The notes below the pieces were generated by a model, which did no database searches, was not told where the DNA came from, and worked only from the letters and a program-made list of their open reading frames with translations. The position numbers were made by a program, and so were the translations under genes. A stretch of 64,000 nucleotides of DNA from Bacteroidota bacterium (lineage in GTDB: Bacteria; Bacteroidota; Bacteroidia; AKYH767-A; OLB10), in contig JADJOH010000002.1 of assembly GCA_016713925.1 (NCBI GenBank), forward strand, positions 186,001 through 250,000. The letters run 5' to 3'. Below, in pieces: positions 51,538 through 61,105 of the stretch. Each line of letters starts with the position of its first letter. Positions within the stretch are counted from its first letter, which is position 1.

Positions 51538-53106
51538 TCATTGTGCTATAAGCAAGGACTTTCTGCTAAGAACACCTTCTTTCAGAAACAGCAATTCATA
51601 CAGTCCATTCTTATAGCCCTCCAGAGTGAGCTCAAAGTCCTCGGTAATTTTGTCCTTTCTCCAAACCAATCTGCCGGACATATCAACCATGCGAATGTCA
51701 TCAACGCCCCCTGGTGGTAAATCCACAATCACCTTTCCGGAAGCCGGATTCGGATAAAAGTTTACAGATAATTCCTTACGAACTTCTGCTACATCAGTTA
51801 CAAAATTGCAGTTATTGTACGTATTGATCACTGTTGAAGTATCAATGATAATATTTTCATCTCCCGGTTGATAAGTGAGGAAATAAAAATAAATGAGCAT
51901 CATTTCATCGGTGGTGGCTTCTCCCTGACTGACATCCTGCGGAGGTATACTCGGGTTCAATGGATTGTTGACAGTATTATCATAAAATGCTTCGCCATGA
52001 AAGGATGAAAGCGCCGGAATCCTCAATGGCTGGCGGAATTGATAATTTCCCTGCCACATAAAATTCCATGCGGGGATATCTATAAAAGGAATGGTATCAT
52101 TAAGCAAAGTTACCGCCCACGATTTTATACTTCGACCAATCAAGTGCATATGGGGTGCGACGGAAAGTAACGTCAAATTAAAAGGTGTGGTGAGTTGTGA
52201 ATAAAAAGTCCGTGTAGAATCCGCTGGTATGAAAAGGGGACCATTGGTCAGTTGTGCCCCATGATTAAGTATAGGCGCTACCGTTACCTCTCTCGTCGTA
52301 GGGACGGGTGTCATTTCAAAATTAACTTTCGTTGAATCCTGCTGAAAAGATGAACCCACAGGATAATGTACCTGGAAAATAATAGTGCTGCCTGCAGGAA
52401 TAGAAAGTCCCATACCTAAGGGCTGAAAGACCGGCTCAGCTCCGGGCACCCAAATTCCGACCAATTTAGCGGAGTTACTTCCTACACCACCAAAACCATT
52501 GTAACCGGGTGCCGGATCAAGACTATCGAGAAGCAAAGTGGTATTTGCGGTATCTTGAAAAACCAACACATGGTGTACCACCTGTCGATTGCCCGGCACC
52601 ACTTCTACTCCCGTGATAAACTGATCAATGGTCGTATTGGAAGGTATTGCAAAACACCGGTATAAATCAGCAGTAATGGGAGGAATAGTATAGACAGGCA
52701 TTCGCAACGTCAGGTCGGGGTTTTGAATCACTTCCGCATTCGTATATACCGGAGGTACCGGAGCATTACCGGGATTCCCCAATGGAGTACCGTTACTCAC
52801 CCAGTCAATGATTAATTGTTTCTCCTGCGGGGTCAGATTCTTTTCATGTGCGAATGACCTGTAAGTGGGATCCGGTGGCCAGGGTGGCATTCGGTTATTG
52901 ATAACAGCATCGTAAATACCGGCAGCGGCTCCCGAAGCATTGGCATAATCTACCAGTGAAAAAGGCGCAATACCCGAAGGATTATGACAAGAAGTACATC
53001 GGGTGTATAGGATACATGCAATATTCTCCGACCAGGTTGGAATTGTCTGTGCATTGGAGTCAATGGTTAGAATGCATATTACCAGTAACGCGTAAATTTT
53101 TTTCAA
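51538..53106 (-). CDS. Haem-c / copper type II monooxygenase fusion with T9SS tail
   Basis: 522 aa. Signal peptide (ALLVICILTIDSNAQ), then a small cytochrome c domain with C37-x-x-C40-H41 (CTSCHNPSGIAPFSL), which ends near LTPQEKQLIIDWVSNG. Residues ~125-430 match the peptidylglycine monooxygenase/DBH fold: CuM/CuH ligands H178-H179 (VVHHVLVF), H247 (FQVHYPVG), H319-x-H321 (APHMHLIG) and a Met ligand at M402/M403 (DEMMLIYFYF). Spacings resemble PHM (H107/H108/H172/H242/H244/M314, from memory). A T9SS sorting domain closes the protein (FYPNPASGKVIVD). It is predicted to be an exported copper hydroxylase with a built-in electron donor. Confidence 0.85.
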   Translation of the reverse strand: MKKIYALLVICILTIDSNAQTIPTWSENIACILYTRCTSCHNPSGIAPFSLVDYANASGAAAGIYDAVINNRMPPWPPDPTYRSFAHEKNLTPQEKQLIIDWVSNGTPLGNPGNAPVPPVYTNAEVIQNPDLTLRMPVYTIPPITADLYRCFAIPSNTTIDQFITGVEVVPGNRQVVHHVLVFQDTANTTLLLDSLDPAPGYNGFGGVGSNSAKLVGIWVPGAEPVFQPLGMGLSIPAGSTIIFQVHYPVGSSFQQDSTKVNFEMTPVPTTREVTVAPILNHGAQLTNGPLFIPADSTRTFYSQLTTPFNLTLLSVAPHMHLIGRSIKSWAVTLLNDTIPFIDIPAWNFMWQGNYQFRQPLRIPALSSFHGEAFYDNTVNNPLNPSIPPQDVSQGEATTDEMMLIYFYFLTYQPGDENIIIDTSTVINTYNNCNFVTDVAEVRKELSVNFYPNPASGKVIVDLPPGGVDDIRMVDMSGRLVWRKDKITEDFELTLEGYKNGLYELLFLKEGVLSRKSLLIAQ

Positions 53107-53214
53107 GAGTTTTAATTTTTAGGTCTGTTGGACGTGAAAGATACCATTTAGTTTAATTGTTCAAATAACATCCTCTGGAAAATTTTATACTCGCCACAGT
53201 AGCCGCCTTATAAA

Positions 53215-53266
53215 GTTCTCCCTATTGTAGCCGCGTTACATGTAACGCGGCTACAATAGGGAGAAC
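53215..53266. repeat. Perfect 52-bp palindrome
   Basis: All 26 base pairs match about the centre ACA|TGT (53240/53241); arm core GTAGCCGCGTTACATG. A partial copy of the arm (agtagccgcctta) lies just upstream at about 53199-53211. It is intergenic between two minus-strand genes, longer than most terminators and lacking a T-run; more likely a REP/cruciform-type dispersed repeat. Confidence 0.7.
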
Positions 53267-53333
53267 AAAAGAATTTTTCTAACTCTAATACCTAAATCTC
53301 TAACCATAAAAAAGCTAACAATCAACTAAAAAT

Positions 53334-53359
53334 GCCGGTAGCCGGTAGCCGGAAGCAAA
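53334..53359. repeat. GCCGGTAGCCGGTAGCCGGAAGCAAA repeat
   Basis: Tandem GCCGGTA units ending GGAAGCAAA, directly touching the acn stop codon (53360-53362). The 16-mer ggtagccggaagcaaa is identical to 40679-40694; an inverted relative sits at 40519-40537. No coding potential. Confidence 0.6.
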
Positions 53360-55627
53360 TTAAGCTCCTACCTGCGAACGGATAATATTCAATGCGCCAC
53401 CTGCTTTGAACCATTCGATTTGGTTCTCATTGTAAGTATGATTCACTTTGATATCATCGCTTGTACCATTGTTATGATTTAAACGAACGGTGAGTTGCTG
53501 ACCGGGTGTAAATGTGGTTAAGCCGAGAATATCGATCACATCATCTTCCAGCACTTTTGCATAGTCTTCCTTATTCGCGAAGGTGAGTGCTAACATTCCC
53601 TGTTTCTTCAAATTGGTTTCGTGAATACGTGCAAATGATTTCACGAGGATGGCGCGAACACCGAGATGACGCGGCTCCATAGCAGCATGCTCGCGGGAAG
53701 AACCTTCACCATAATTTTCATCACCCACAACGATGGAACCAATACCTTTCGCTTTATACTGTCGCTGAACCGCAGGTACGGCATCATAAGTTCCCGTAAG
53801 CTGATTCTTTACATTATCCGTTTTCTCATTGAAAAAGTTGAGGGCGCCGATCAGCATATTGTTGCTGATATTATCGAGATGTCCGCGATATTTCAACCAG
53901 GGACCTGCCATCGATATATGATCGGTTGTACATTTACCTTTTGCTTTAATGAGCAGCTTCAACCCTTTCAAATCGATACCTTCCCATGCCGGAAACGGAT
54001 CCAGTAATTGCAGACGATCGCTCGTCGGACTCACATCAATCTTCACCATACTTCCATCAGCTGCGGGTGCCTGAAATCCGGCATCCTCTACCGCAAAACC
54101 ATTCGGTGGTAATTCGGGACCTTGGGGTTCTTTCAACTTTACTTTTTCACCCTTGTCATTGGTCAGCGTATCCGTCATCGGATTAAAAGTGAGATCACCG
54201 GCAATAGCGAGGGCAGTCACTATCTCGGGAGATGCAACGAAGGCATGTGTATTTGGGTTACCATCGTTTCTCTTTGCAAAATTTCTGTTGAAAGAAGTGA
54301 TGATCGAATTTTTACGGGTAGGATCCGTAGTATGACGCGCCCATTGACCGATACAAGGTCCGCAGGCATTGGCGAGTACAACTCCTCCCATCTTATCAAA
54401 GGTGTTGAGAAAGCCGTCTCTCTCAATCGTAAAACGCACCAATTCAGAGCCGGGTGTAATCGTAAATTCACTCTTTGCCTTCAGTCCGCTATCCACGGCT
54501 TGTTTAGCAAGAGAAGCGGCACGGGTAATATCCTCATAGGATGAATTGGTACAAGAACCAATCAAGCCCACTTCAAGGGTTGCCGGCCATCCGTTCTCTT
54601 TCACAGCAGCAGCCAATTTACTGAGAGGCCAGGCCAGATCAGGAGTAAAAGGTCCGTTGATATGTGGTTCAAGTTCGCTGAGGTTAATCTCGATTACCTG
54701 ATCGAAATATTTTTCAGGATTGGAATAGACTTCCTCATCACCACGCAGATGTTCACGAACGGTATCCGCCAGATCTGCTACATCTTTACGGCTGGTCCCA
54801 CGCAAGTAAGAAGCCATCTTTTCATCATAGGAGAAAATAGAAGTAGTAGCACCTATTTCAGCACCCATGTTACAAATAGTACCTTTTCCGGTGCAGGAGA
54901 TACTATCAGCACCCGGACCAAAATATTCTACAATGGCATCTGTTCCACCTTTCACGGTAAGAATTCCGGCTACTTTCAGGATGACATCTTTCGCAGAAGT
55001 CCATCCACTCATTTTGCCGGTCAATTTCACGCCGATGAGTTTTGGAAATTTAAGTTCCCAGGGCAACCCGGCCATCACATCACAGGCATCCGCTCCACCT
55101 ACTCCAATGGCGATCATTCCAAGTCCGCCTGCATTCACGGTATGACTATCTGTACCAATCATCATTCCACCGGGAAAAGCATAATTCTCCAGAATCACCT
55201 GATGAATAATTCCTGCACCCGGCTTCCAGAAACCGATTCCGTATTTATTAGAGACAGAAGAAAGGAAATTAAAAACTTCTTTATTCTTATCCAGCGCCTT
55301 ATTCAGATCTGCTACAGCACCCGTTTCCGCCTGAATGAGGTGATCACAATGCACGGTAGAAGGAACAGCCACTTTCGGACGACCGGCCTGCATAAACTGT
55401 AGCAGCGCCATTTGAGCAGTAGCATCCTGCATCGCCACACGATCCGGATTAAAATCCACATAATGGGTACCGCGTTCGAAAGGCTTAGCCGGTAATTGCT
55501 CTGAAAGATGCGTATAGAGGATTTTCTCTGAAAGCGTGAGCGGTTTGCCGGTCAATTTGCGGGCGGCTTCTACTTTTGCAGGGAAGGATGCGTATACCTT
55601 CCGGATCATGTCGAGGTCGAATATCAT
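53360..55627 (-). CDS. acn: Aconitate hydratase (mitochondrial-type)
   Basis: 755 aa, the normal length for the mitochondrial-like clade found in Bacteroidota. [4Fe-4S] ligands: Cys in LIGSCTNSSYED and two in ANACGPCIGQW. Other conserved blocks are IGTDSHTVNAGGLGM, ITSFNRNFAKRNDGNP and GEGSSREHAAMEPRHLG (swivel domain). It isomerises citrate to isocitrate in the TCA cycle. A -7 element (TATCTTTG) lies about 206 nt upstream. No regulator binding site can be seen. It is a single-gene unit, and no other TCA gene is nearby. Confidence 0.96.
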   Translation of the reverse strand: MIFDLDMIRKVYASFPAKVEAARKLTGKPLTLSEKILYTHLSEQLPAKPFERGTHYVDFNPDRVAMQDATAQMALLQFMQAGRPKVAVPSTVHCDHLIQAETGAVADLNKALDKNKEVFNFLSSVSNKYGIGFWKPGAGIIHQVILENYAFPGGMMIGTDSHTVNAGGLGMIAIGVGGADACDVMAGLPWELKFPKLIGVKLTGKMSGWTSAKDVILKVAGILTVKGGTDAIVEYFGPGADSISCTGKGTICNMGAEIGATTSIFSYDEKMASYLRGTSRKDVADLADTVREHLRGDEEVYSNPEKYFDQVIEINLSELEPHINGPFTPDLAWPLSKLAAAVKENGWPATLEVGLIGSCTNSSYEDITRAASLAKQAVDSGLKAKSEFTITPGSELVRFTIERDGFLNTFDKMGGVVLANACGPCIGQWARHTTDPTRKNSIITSFNRNFAKRNDGNPNTHAFVASPEIVTALAIAGDLTFNPMTDTLTNDKGEKVKLKEPQGPELPPNGFAVEDAGFQAPAADGSMVKIDVSPTSDRLQLLDPFPAWEGIDLKGLKLLIKAKGKCTTDHISMAGPWLKYRGHLDNISNNMLIGALNFFNEKTDNVKNQLTGTYDAVPAVQRQYKAKGIGSIVVGDENYGEGSSREHAAMEPRHLGVRAILVKSFARIHETNLKKQGMLALTFANKEDYAKVLEDDVIDILGLTTFTPGQQLTVRLNHNNGTSDDIKVNHTYNENQIEWFKAGGALNIIRSQVGA

Positions 55628-56070
55628 TTGTTATGGAGTATTTTAAATTTTAATTCAGAATTCAGAATGCAGAATTCAGAATTGAAAATAGGGATTTGAC
55701 AATTGGGATTTGATTTTGGGGATTTGATAATTTAGGGCCAAAGGCCAGAGAATTCAAGTTTAGGGATAACAGTTTGATATATAATGTATTTACTTATTGA
55801 TATATACCGGTAAAAGATGATCTCTTACCTTGCAAAGATAGGAAAAAACAGAGAAAAATCTGATCCAAACGTACCAATAACCTCATCAGAGAATTGCTTA
55901 GAAAACCAGGTAAATAAAGCTTTTCCTGTCTATTATTTTCCGTGCACTGAAACCTGATGCCTCAAAACCCTTACTTTCTAAACTTAACTTTACAAAAAAG
56001 ACAATGATAAATTGCGGCAATCTGATTGCATCAGACAAATGAAAACACATAACGGTTCACCCTCTAATAA
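55628..56070. other. Intergenic gap with short tandem repeats
   Basis: 443 bp. 55653-55690 repeats CAGAATT (CAGAATTCAGAATGCAGAATT). 55690-55735 repeats GGGATTTGA three times with slight changes. Further on is the acn promoter-like TATCTTTG. No coding frame of note. Confidence 0.5.
55833..55840 (-). promoter_or_regulatory. -7 element TATCTTTG (acn)
   Basis: Exact TAnnTTTG on the minus strand, followed by CAAGGTAAG; 206 nt above the acn ATG, implying a long leader that spans the short repeats. Confidence 0.4.
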
Positions 56071-57651
56071 CTATCGAACGATCAGCTTCTGAACTGCCCG
56101 AATATCCTTCCGGGAAATGACAACATGGTAAATTCCTTTCGCAAAAGTGTGTGTGGGTAATTGAAACAAGTTGTCACCTTCTGTTACGTCCTTATATAGC
56201 TGTAAGACGCTTCGACCACCAAGGTCAAAAATATTTATATTAATTTCTTCGGTTGAAACAGAATAAAAATTGAGGTAGGCATATTCGGCAGATGGATTGG
56301 GAAAAATACTGAAATTACCGGCATTGAAATTCACAGCAACAATTTCTGAATAGGAAAAACGCCCATCAAAATCGGTTTGCATCAATCTGTAGTAAGATAC
56401 GCCCTTATAGGGATACTGATCCGGGAGTGTATAATTCAAATACCCATTTGAATTGCCGGCTCCATCCACGATCCCCACTTTTTCGAAATTCTGACCATCA
56501 ACACTTCGTTCGACAGTAAAGAAATCATTATTTTGTTCACTGGCAGTTACCCATTGACAAAGTACTTGCTTTGATTCGGAGAGCCTGGCAGTAAAAGAGA
56601 GTAACTCAATGGGCAGTGGTGAACTGTTGGCCACCAAGGTCCATAAATTATTATAGGCATTTACATTGGTAACGGTTACTGTATTTAGCGCTGTACTGAC
56701 AGTTCCCAAAGTAGGATTACTCCAGATAAACCCATCGTACTTTTGAGCACGCAATTCGGTTTCAGTGATAAGATTGGTACTTCCCCCCGTAGCGTCCCAT
56801 TCCGACTCACGATACCTGAACTGAAGGGTGGAAACAGGAAGAGTCGTGAAATTCTGAGCATCCATTATCCAATAGCGATCAATTACTTTACTTGCGTTCT
56901 CCGTTCCGGAAATATCATTGAGCGAGGGTACTCCTGTTGGCAAAGGGCGATTATTCGGAACCGCGGTAACGTTAGTAGGATAAGTTGCTGCACTAATAAA
57001 TCCGGAAGCACCTGCACCCGCTGTTGTTATATTTAAATCCAGGGGAATATATGCTGCAGGTGAAATTATTCCAAAAGGAACAACATAATTATTTCCGGCA
57101 GCAGTTGTGCCGATGTTCCATTGCACGATCCCATAGCCCAACGCAGGAGCTGTCTCCGATTCTATCAGACCTGTTGTTCGGGTTATTGCAAGCGGAGAAG
57201 GATTGGTGATAATGATCCTTTTAGAATTCAACTGCAAGGGCAATGCGCCCAAGGATAAAACACCTGTCGGTGCCACATTCCCTCCGCCGGCCGTGGTGTT
57301 CACCAACAAGGTCTTAATGCCTGTTCCTGCAAGTGTCAGATGATTAAACACGGTTGAAGTACTCCCGCCAATGGATTGATTCACTCCGTTGAAAATAACA
57401 GTTCCCTGTGAAATTCCGAAGCAGTTATTCGATGAATTATTGATCCAGTTTCCACTCAGATCAATCGTGCCCGAATTAGTAATGGTGGATGTCCCCACAT
57501 TTAGCACATCTCCTTTTACGGTGAGCTGTGTTGAGGCATTGATCGTAATTCCAACATTGCTATTTGTCATCAGCTGACTAAAGGCGAGTGGAGAAATCAG
57601 CAGCAATACACCAATCAGTAAAGGTCTTGGAAGGACTTGCGTTTTTTTCAT
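56071..57651 (-). CDS. Secreted T9SS beta-sandwich protein
   Basis: 526 aa. Signal peptide (LLIGVLLLISPLAFSQ). Residues ~25-320 are low-complexity Thr/Ser/Asn/Gly beta-helix or beta-sandwich sequence (GDVLNVGTSTITNSGTIDLS). Residues ~345-440 match the FN3-like module common just before T9SS tails (PIELLSFTARLSESKQVLCQ, then FTVERSVDGQNFEKVG and YYRLMQTDFDGRFSYSEIV). The type A sorting domain follows (FSIFPNPSAEYAYLN, ending VQKLIVR). It lies 46 bp after the S74-domain gene and probably forms a two-gene operon with it. Function is unknown. Confidence 0.8.
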   Translation of the reverse strand: MKKTQVLPRPLLIGVLLLISPLAFSQLMTNSNVGITINASTQLTVKGDVLNVGTSTITNSGTIDLSGNWINNSSNNCFGISQGTVIFNGVNQSIGGSTSTVFNHLTLAGTGIKTLLVNTTAGGGNVAPTGVLSLGALPLQLNSKRIIITNPSPLAITRTTGLIESETAPALGYGIVQWNIGTTAAGNNYVVPFGIISPAAYIPLDLNITTAGAGASGFISAATYPTNVTAVPNNRPLPTGVPSLNDISGTENASKVIDRYWIMDAQNFTTLPVSTLQFRYRESEWDATGGSTNLITETELRAQKYDGFIWSNPTLGTVSTALNTVTVTNVNAYNNLWTLVANSSPLPIELLSFTARLSESKQVLCQWVTASEQNNDFFTVERSVDGQNFEKVGIVDGAGNSNGYLNYTLPDQYPYKGVSYYRLMQTDFDGRFSYSEIVAVNFNAGNFSIFPNPSAEYAYLNFYSVSTEEININIFDLGGRSVLQLYKDVTEGDNLFQLPTHTFAKGIYHVVISRKDIRAVQKLIVR

Positions 57652-57697
57652 TGCGTATTACTATTGAACTAAGTTTAAAAGAGTCAGGTTTTCCGGA

Positions 57698-59089
57698 TTA
57701 ATTTCCTACTTCATTATTTCGTCGGATAGTTTCCAGATCTTCTTCAGCAGTACGAATCACCGACTTCTTCATCTTCACCTTCTCCAACAGTTGCTTTTGC
57801 TCTTGTTCCGAATACTCCTTGCTCACTTGCAATTCTTTCTGATTTATTTTTGCAATAGCCATCCAGTTCACCGATAAATTTTGAACCTTGGTAGCGGAAG
57901 AAATAGTAAACCCCTTGCGATGAATATTCTTCACACATAAATGAATAGCATTGTTCAGAGGGGTAACAGAAACAACCGGCAGAGTGTTGCCCTGCAATGC
58001 GTTTGAAAATTCTTCATCAAACAGCACTGTTACTTCCGTTCCGGAAACAATCTCTGTTACACCAAAATCTGAAATATTCTTCATCGCACGAGTCAATTTA
58101 TTCGATTTTTCATCTAACTCCTTCACTGCATTGACAAGAATATAGGTCAAAGCTCCATTATTCACATTCAGATAGGTCTCCCGTTTATTCACCTCACGGG
58201 CAATGGGAGTATATTCAAAAGATCCCACCATATAAGGGGCTGCCTTCTGTAATTCCTGAGCCAGAACACCTACATAATACGCATCCGTTGGCGTAGCTGC
58301 TTTGCCGTTATAGCTATAGTAAACCGGATTAATTTTCCCGATCGTTTCAAGCCCTTCTTTAAACGGACTAATATCCTTTTTCAAACGTTCATCCGAAACT
58401 ACCGTCCATGTACTGGTCCCCGGTTTAGCTGCATCATCAAAAGCTAACTGGAAGTCATGGGTTGAATTGTTATTCAGATTGATGGAAACACCCGCCGAGT
58501 TTACACTATTGTTCAAATCAATGGTATTGGAGAAGTCTTTCAATCTTTCAATACTCCCGATCTGGGTAATTGTACCCAATGAGGAATTGTTTCTTCCTCT
58601 GTAAATAATAGTATCTCCCGTGGTATTCACGAAAATGTCAAATTGTGCGAATGGATTTACAACTCCCATGCTCACATTGCCCTTTCCTTTCACGCGCAGA
58701 CGTTCCACATTTTTTGTTCTCACTATGAAGTCAACGGAATCGATATTCCCAATAAAATTAGTTGTAGCTAAGTTCCCGGTATTACCGGTCACCGACCAAC
58801 CATTAGTGGTACCCAACAACGTCTTCCAAACAACACCATCAAAGAAGAAAAACTGATCAGTCGATGTTTCATACACCATCAATCCTTCTGCTGGAGTGAC
58901 AATGGCAATCCGTTGTGCGGAAGTCATTCTGGGAACGAGCAACCCTTTGTTGGTTGAAGTTAGATCAAGCAAGGCCGATGCCGCAGGAGTGGCGTTATTG
59001 ATACCCACATTTTGAGCGCGCACTTGCGGTAGATTTATTACAATCATTGCTGTAAAAAGCAGAAGCTGAAATTTCATAATTGTTTTCAT
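57698..59089 (-). CDS. Peptidase S74 (intramolecular chaperone) surface protein
   Basis: 463 aa. Signal peptide (LLLFTAMIVINLPQVRA), then the QNVGINNATPAASALLDLTS opening typical of Bacteroidota tail-fibre-like proteins. A Gly/Asn-rich beta stalk runs to ~residue 230. The S74 chaperone domain starts at VVSDERLKKDISPF: the SDxRLK motif provides the Ser-Lys dyad used for self-cleavage after trimer folding in phage tailspikes. Helices follow (AQELQKAAPYMV, ELDEKSNKLTRAMKN). An extra ~110-residue tail beyond the usual domain ends in a coiled coil. It is probably a trimeric secreted fibre. No phage genes surround it. Confidence 0.85.
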   Translation of the reverse strand: MKTIMKFQLLLFTAMIVINLPQVRAQNVGINNATPAASALLDLTSTNKGLLVPRMTSAQRIAIVTPAEGLMVYETSTDQFFFFDGVVWKTLLGTTNGWSVTGNTGNLATTNFIGNIDSVDFIVRTKNVERLRVKGKGNVSMGVVNPFAQFDIFVNTTGDTIIYRGRNNSSLGTITQIGSIERLKDFSNTIDLNNSVNSAGVSINLNNNSTHDFQLAFDDAAKPGTSTWTVVSDERLKKDISPFKEGLETIGKINPVYYSYNGKAATPTDAYYVGVLAQELQKAAPYMVGSFEYTPIAREVNKRETYLNVNNGALTYILVNAVKELDEKSNKLTRAMKNISDFGVTEIVSGTEVTVLFDEEFSNALQGNTLPVVSVTPLNNAIHLCVKNIHRKGFTISSATKVQNLSVNWMAIAKINQKELQVSKEYSEQEQKQLLEKVKMKKSVIRTAEEDLETIRRNNEVGN

Positions 59090-59626
59090 TTTAAATTTTT
59101 AGAATTTTACTTTAGGCTACTATTATTTATTTAAGAATACTTCTACATGACTACAATTTAGCGTGTACTTTTAGGAATGGCAAGGGCTTTTTTGTAAGTG
59201 GCTTGTTTGAATTTGTAAATGGTGACACCAATCTATATCAGCTATTGTTTTTATACACTGTTTGATTTCAACGACTTTCGGGAACTCAAGTTACACTTAC
59301 CTTTATGCTATCCGCTACAGCTATCCGTAAATCAGAAAGTGTTTGCACAGTAAATATTTACCCGGGCATGATTCTCCTGCCACTTATTGTACACGTAAAG
59401 TATACATTCCTAACATCTTATTACTTTAACTGACCACTGCTTTTGATCTGACAAATATCAAAACGCAAGACGGCATAGATCAATACGTGAAAAAGCGTAT
59501 ATTACTATACTTCTTCTTTAAAACATGATAAAATCATCCTAAATAATATATTAAAGTGATTAAATACTAACCACCGAAAAATCAGAAACGGACCTGTTTA
59601 GATTAATAAAATTGCCATAAATTCTA
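59090..59626. other. Intergenic gap, no features seen
   Basis: 537 bp, AT-rich, between two minus-strand genes. I find no tRNA, long palindrome, repeat or credible frame in it. Confidence 0.4.
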
Positions 59627-60520
59627 TCACTTCATTTCCTCTTGTCCCTTTTCAGGAGCAGGAGCAGGTCTTAACTTCTCTTCAAAATTCTTTTTAATAA
59701 AATCCACTGCTTTTTTATGTGCATCTCCTGCAGCCACTTTGTCGAATTTAGGATTACTTGGATTTGCAAACGCATGGTCCGCATCGTAATTATAAACGGT
59801 CAATGATTTACCGGCTGATTTCATATCCGCCTGAAATTGGCTAACGACAGCAGGACTTATCCAGGCATCTCTTTTTGCATAAATTCCCAGCACAGGTGCT
59901 TCCAATGTGGCCAGTTTTGCGGTATCCTTTTCAGGCATTCCGTAATACACAACAGCACCATAATTTCTACTACCAGCCATCAACGCGGCTTGCAGACTCC
60001 ATCCACCTCCCATACACCAGCCGATCATTTGATATTTTGAAAATTTCCCGCCATAATCCAATGCAGCCTTGATGATGCTTCTTGCCCTATCTTCTTTCAG
60101 CGATTGCATTAGTTTTCCCGCCAGATCGGGGTCCGAGGTTACTTGTTTATCGTATAAATCCAATGCCAGTACAGTAGCACCGGTCTCGAAATGCAACTGC
60201 TCTGCTTCCCTCTTGATATAGTCATTCAGGCCCCACCATTCATGGAAAACCAGGATCACCTTTCCCTCCGACTTACCGGATTTCACCTCAAAAACCGCTG
60301 CTTCCTTACCATCTTCCGTCTTCAGACTCACCATTTTACCGACCTTAGGCTGAAAATCAAGAGGTAAAGGAGGCATATGACCTGCTATAAATTTTTCATC
60401 TCCGGCAAAAGCTTTAAATGACAAACTCGCAGTTTCTTTATTAGAGCAGCAAGTGGTTTGGGCATTAGTAATTTGGAAAGAAATCAAACTCAACAGTATG
60501 ATAAACAGAGGATAGCGCAT
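59627..60520 (-). CDS. Secreted dienelactone-hydrolase family protein
   Basis: 297 aa from ATG 60520, chosen because a signal peptide follows at once (PLFIILLSLISFQITNAQ); an upstream ATG (60604) would bury it. Alpha/beta-hydrolase with the DLH triad: nucleophile Cys in IGWCMGGGWS, Asp in YAKRDAWISP and His in YDADHAFANPS. DLH family members open cyclic lactones or esters. This one is exported, so it probably acts on environmental or cell-wall substrates. A Pro/Ala/Glu-rich tail closes it. It is divergent from the EVE gene. Confidence 0.85.
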   Translation of the reverse strand: MRYPLFIILLSLISFQITNAQTTCCSNKETASLSFKAFAGDEKFIAGHMPPLPLDFQPKVGKMVSLKTEDGKEAAVFEVKSGKSEGKVILVFHEWWGLNDYIKREAEQLHFETGATVLALDLYDKQVTSDPDLAGKLMQSLKEDRARSIIKAALDYGGKFSKYQMIGWCMGGGWSLQAALMAGSRNYGAVVYYGMPEKDTAKLATLEAPVLGIYAKRDAWISPAVVSQFQADMKSAGKSLTVYNYDADHAFANPSNPKFDKVAAGDAHKKAVDFIKKNFEEKLRPAPAPEKGQEEMK

Positions 60521-60591
60521 AATGAATAGTATTTTGATTGTAAAAATAGCGAATACCGTTTCAATAACCTCAATCATAGCTTCAGTTTTCC

Positions 60592-60599
60592 TATTTTCG
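60592..60599 (+). promoter_or_regulatory. -7-like TATTTTCG
   Basis: Seven of eight match TAnnTTTG, 19 nt before the EVE-gene ATG (60619). Confidence 0.35.
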
Positions 60600-60618
60600 G
60601 ACACCCTTAAACACGACT

Positions 60619-61029
60619 ATGAACTACTGGCTGGTGAAGTCAGAACCCTTTAAATATTCCTGGCAGCAATTCGAGAAGGATGGTACTGCCATGTGGGATG
60701 GTGTCCGGAATTACCAGGCGCGTAATCACCTGCGAAGTATGCAGAAAGGCGATCTGGTTTTATTCTATCATAGCAATGAAGATCTGGCGGTAATGGGAAT
60801 TGCAAAGGTGACCAAAACTGCCTACCAGGATCCTACTACAGAAGATGAAAACTGGGTTGCAGTAGATTTAAAGCCTTATAAAAAATTAAAACACCCCGTA
60901 CCACTCTCAGCGATTAAAGCAGAACCCAAACTGAAAGAAATCCAAATGTTAAAACTAAACAGATTGTCAGTAGTATCGCTACGGCCGGAAGAATTTGATC
61001 TCTTACTCGCCATGAGCGAAAAAAAATAA
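60619..61029 (+). CDS. EVE-domain protein
   Basis: 136 aa, a single EVE (PUA/YTH-like) domain: MNYWLVKSEPFKYSWQQF start, WDGVRNYQARNHLRSM and GDLVLFYHSN are the hallmark blocks, with aromatic residues (Trp, Tyr, Trp) positioned to form a base-binding cage. EVE domains read modified bases in DNA or RNA; some sit in defence or restriction loci, others are housekeeping thymocyte-nuclear-protein-1-like proteins. The stand-alone, full-length form without nuclease neighbours points to the latter. Confidence 0.9.
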   Translation: MNYWLVKSEPFKYSWQQFEKDGTAMWDGVRNYQARNHLRSMQKGDLVLFYHSNEDLAVMGIAKVTKTAYQDPTTEDENWVAVDLKPYKKLKHPVPLSAIKAEPKLKEIQMLKLNRLSVVSLRPEEFDLLLAMSEKK

Positions 61030-61105
61030 TCATTACTGAATCACCGTATCTTCTTTCTAAAAAATTTAACATTTAAACATTACTTAACCTGTTAAACATT
61101 GCACC

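Noticed and set aside
54662..55402. Long plus-strand frame within acn
   Set aside because: It is antisense to the conserved aconitase coding sequence and has no family match; a shadow of the real gene.
57698..59089. Prophage tail-fibre gene
   Set aside because: It has a Sec signal peptide and a T9SS neighbour; no capsid, terminase or integrase genes are present.
60619..61029. EVE protein as part of a modified-DNA restriction system
   Set aside because: It is a single small domain with no McrB or HNH partner; the housekeeping form is more likely.
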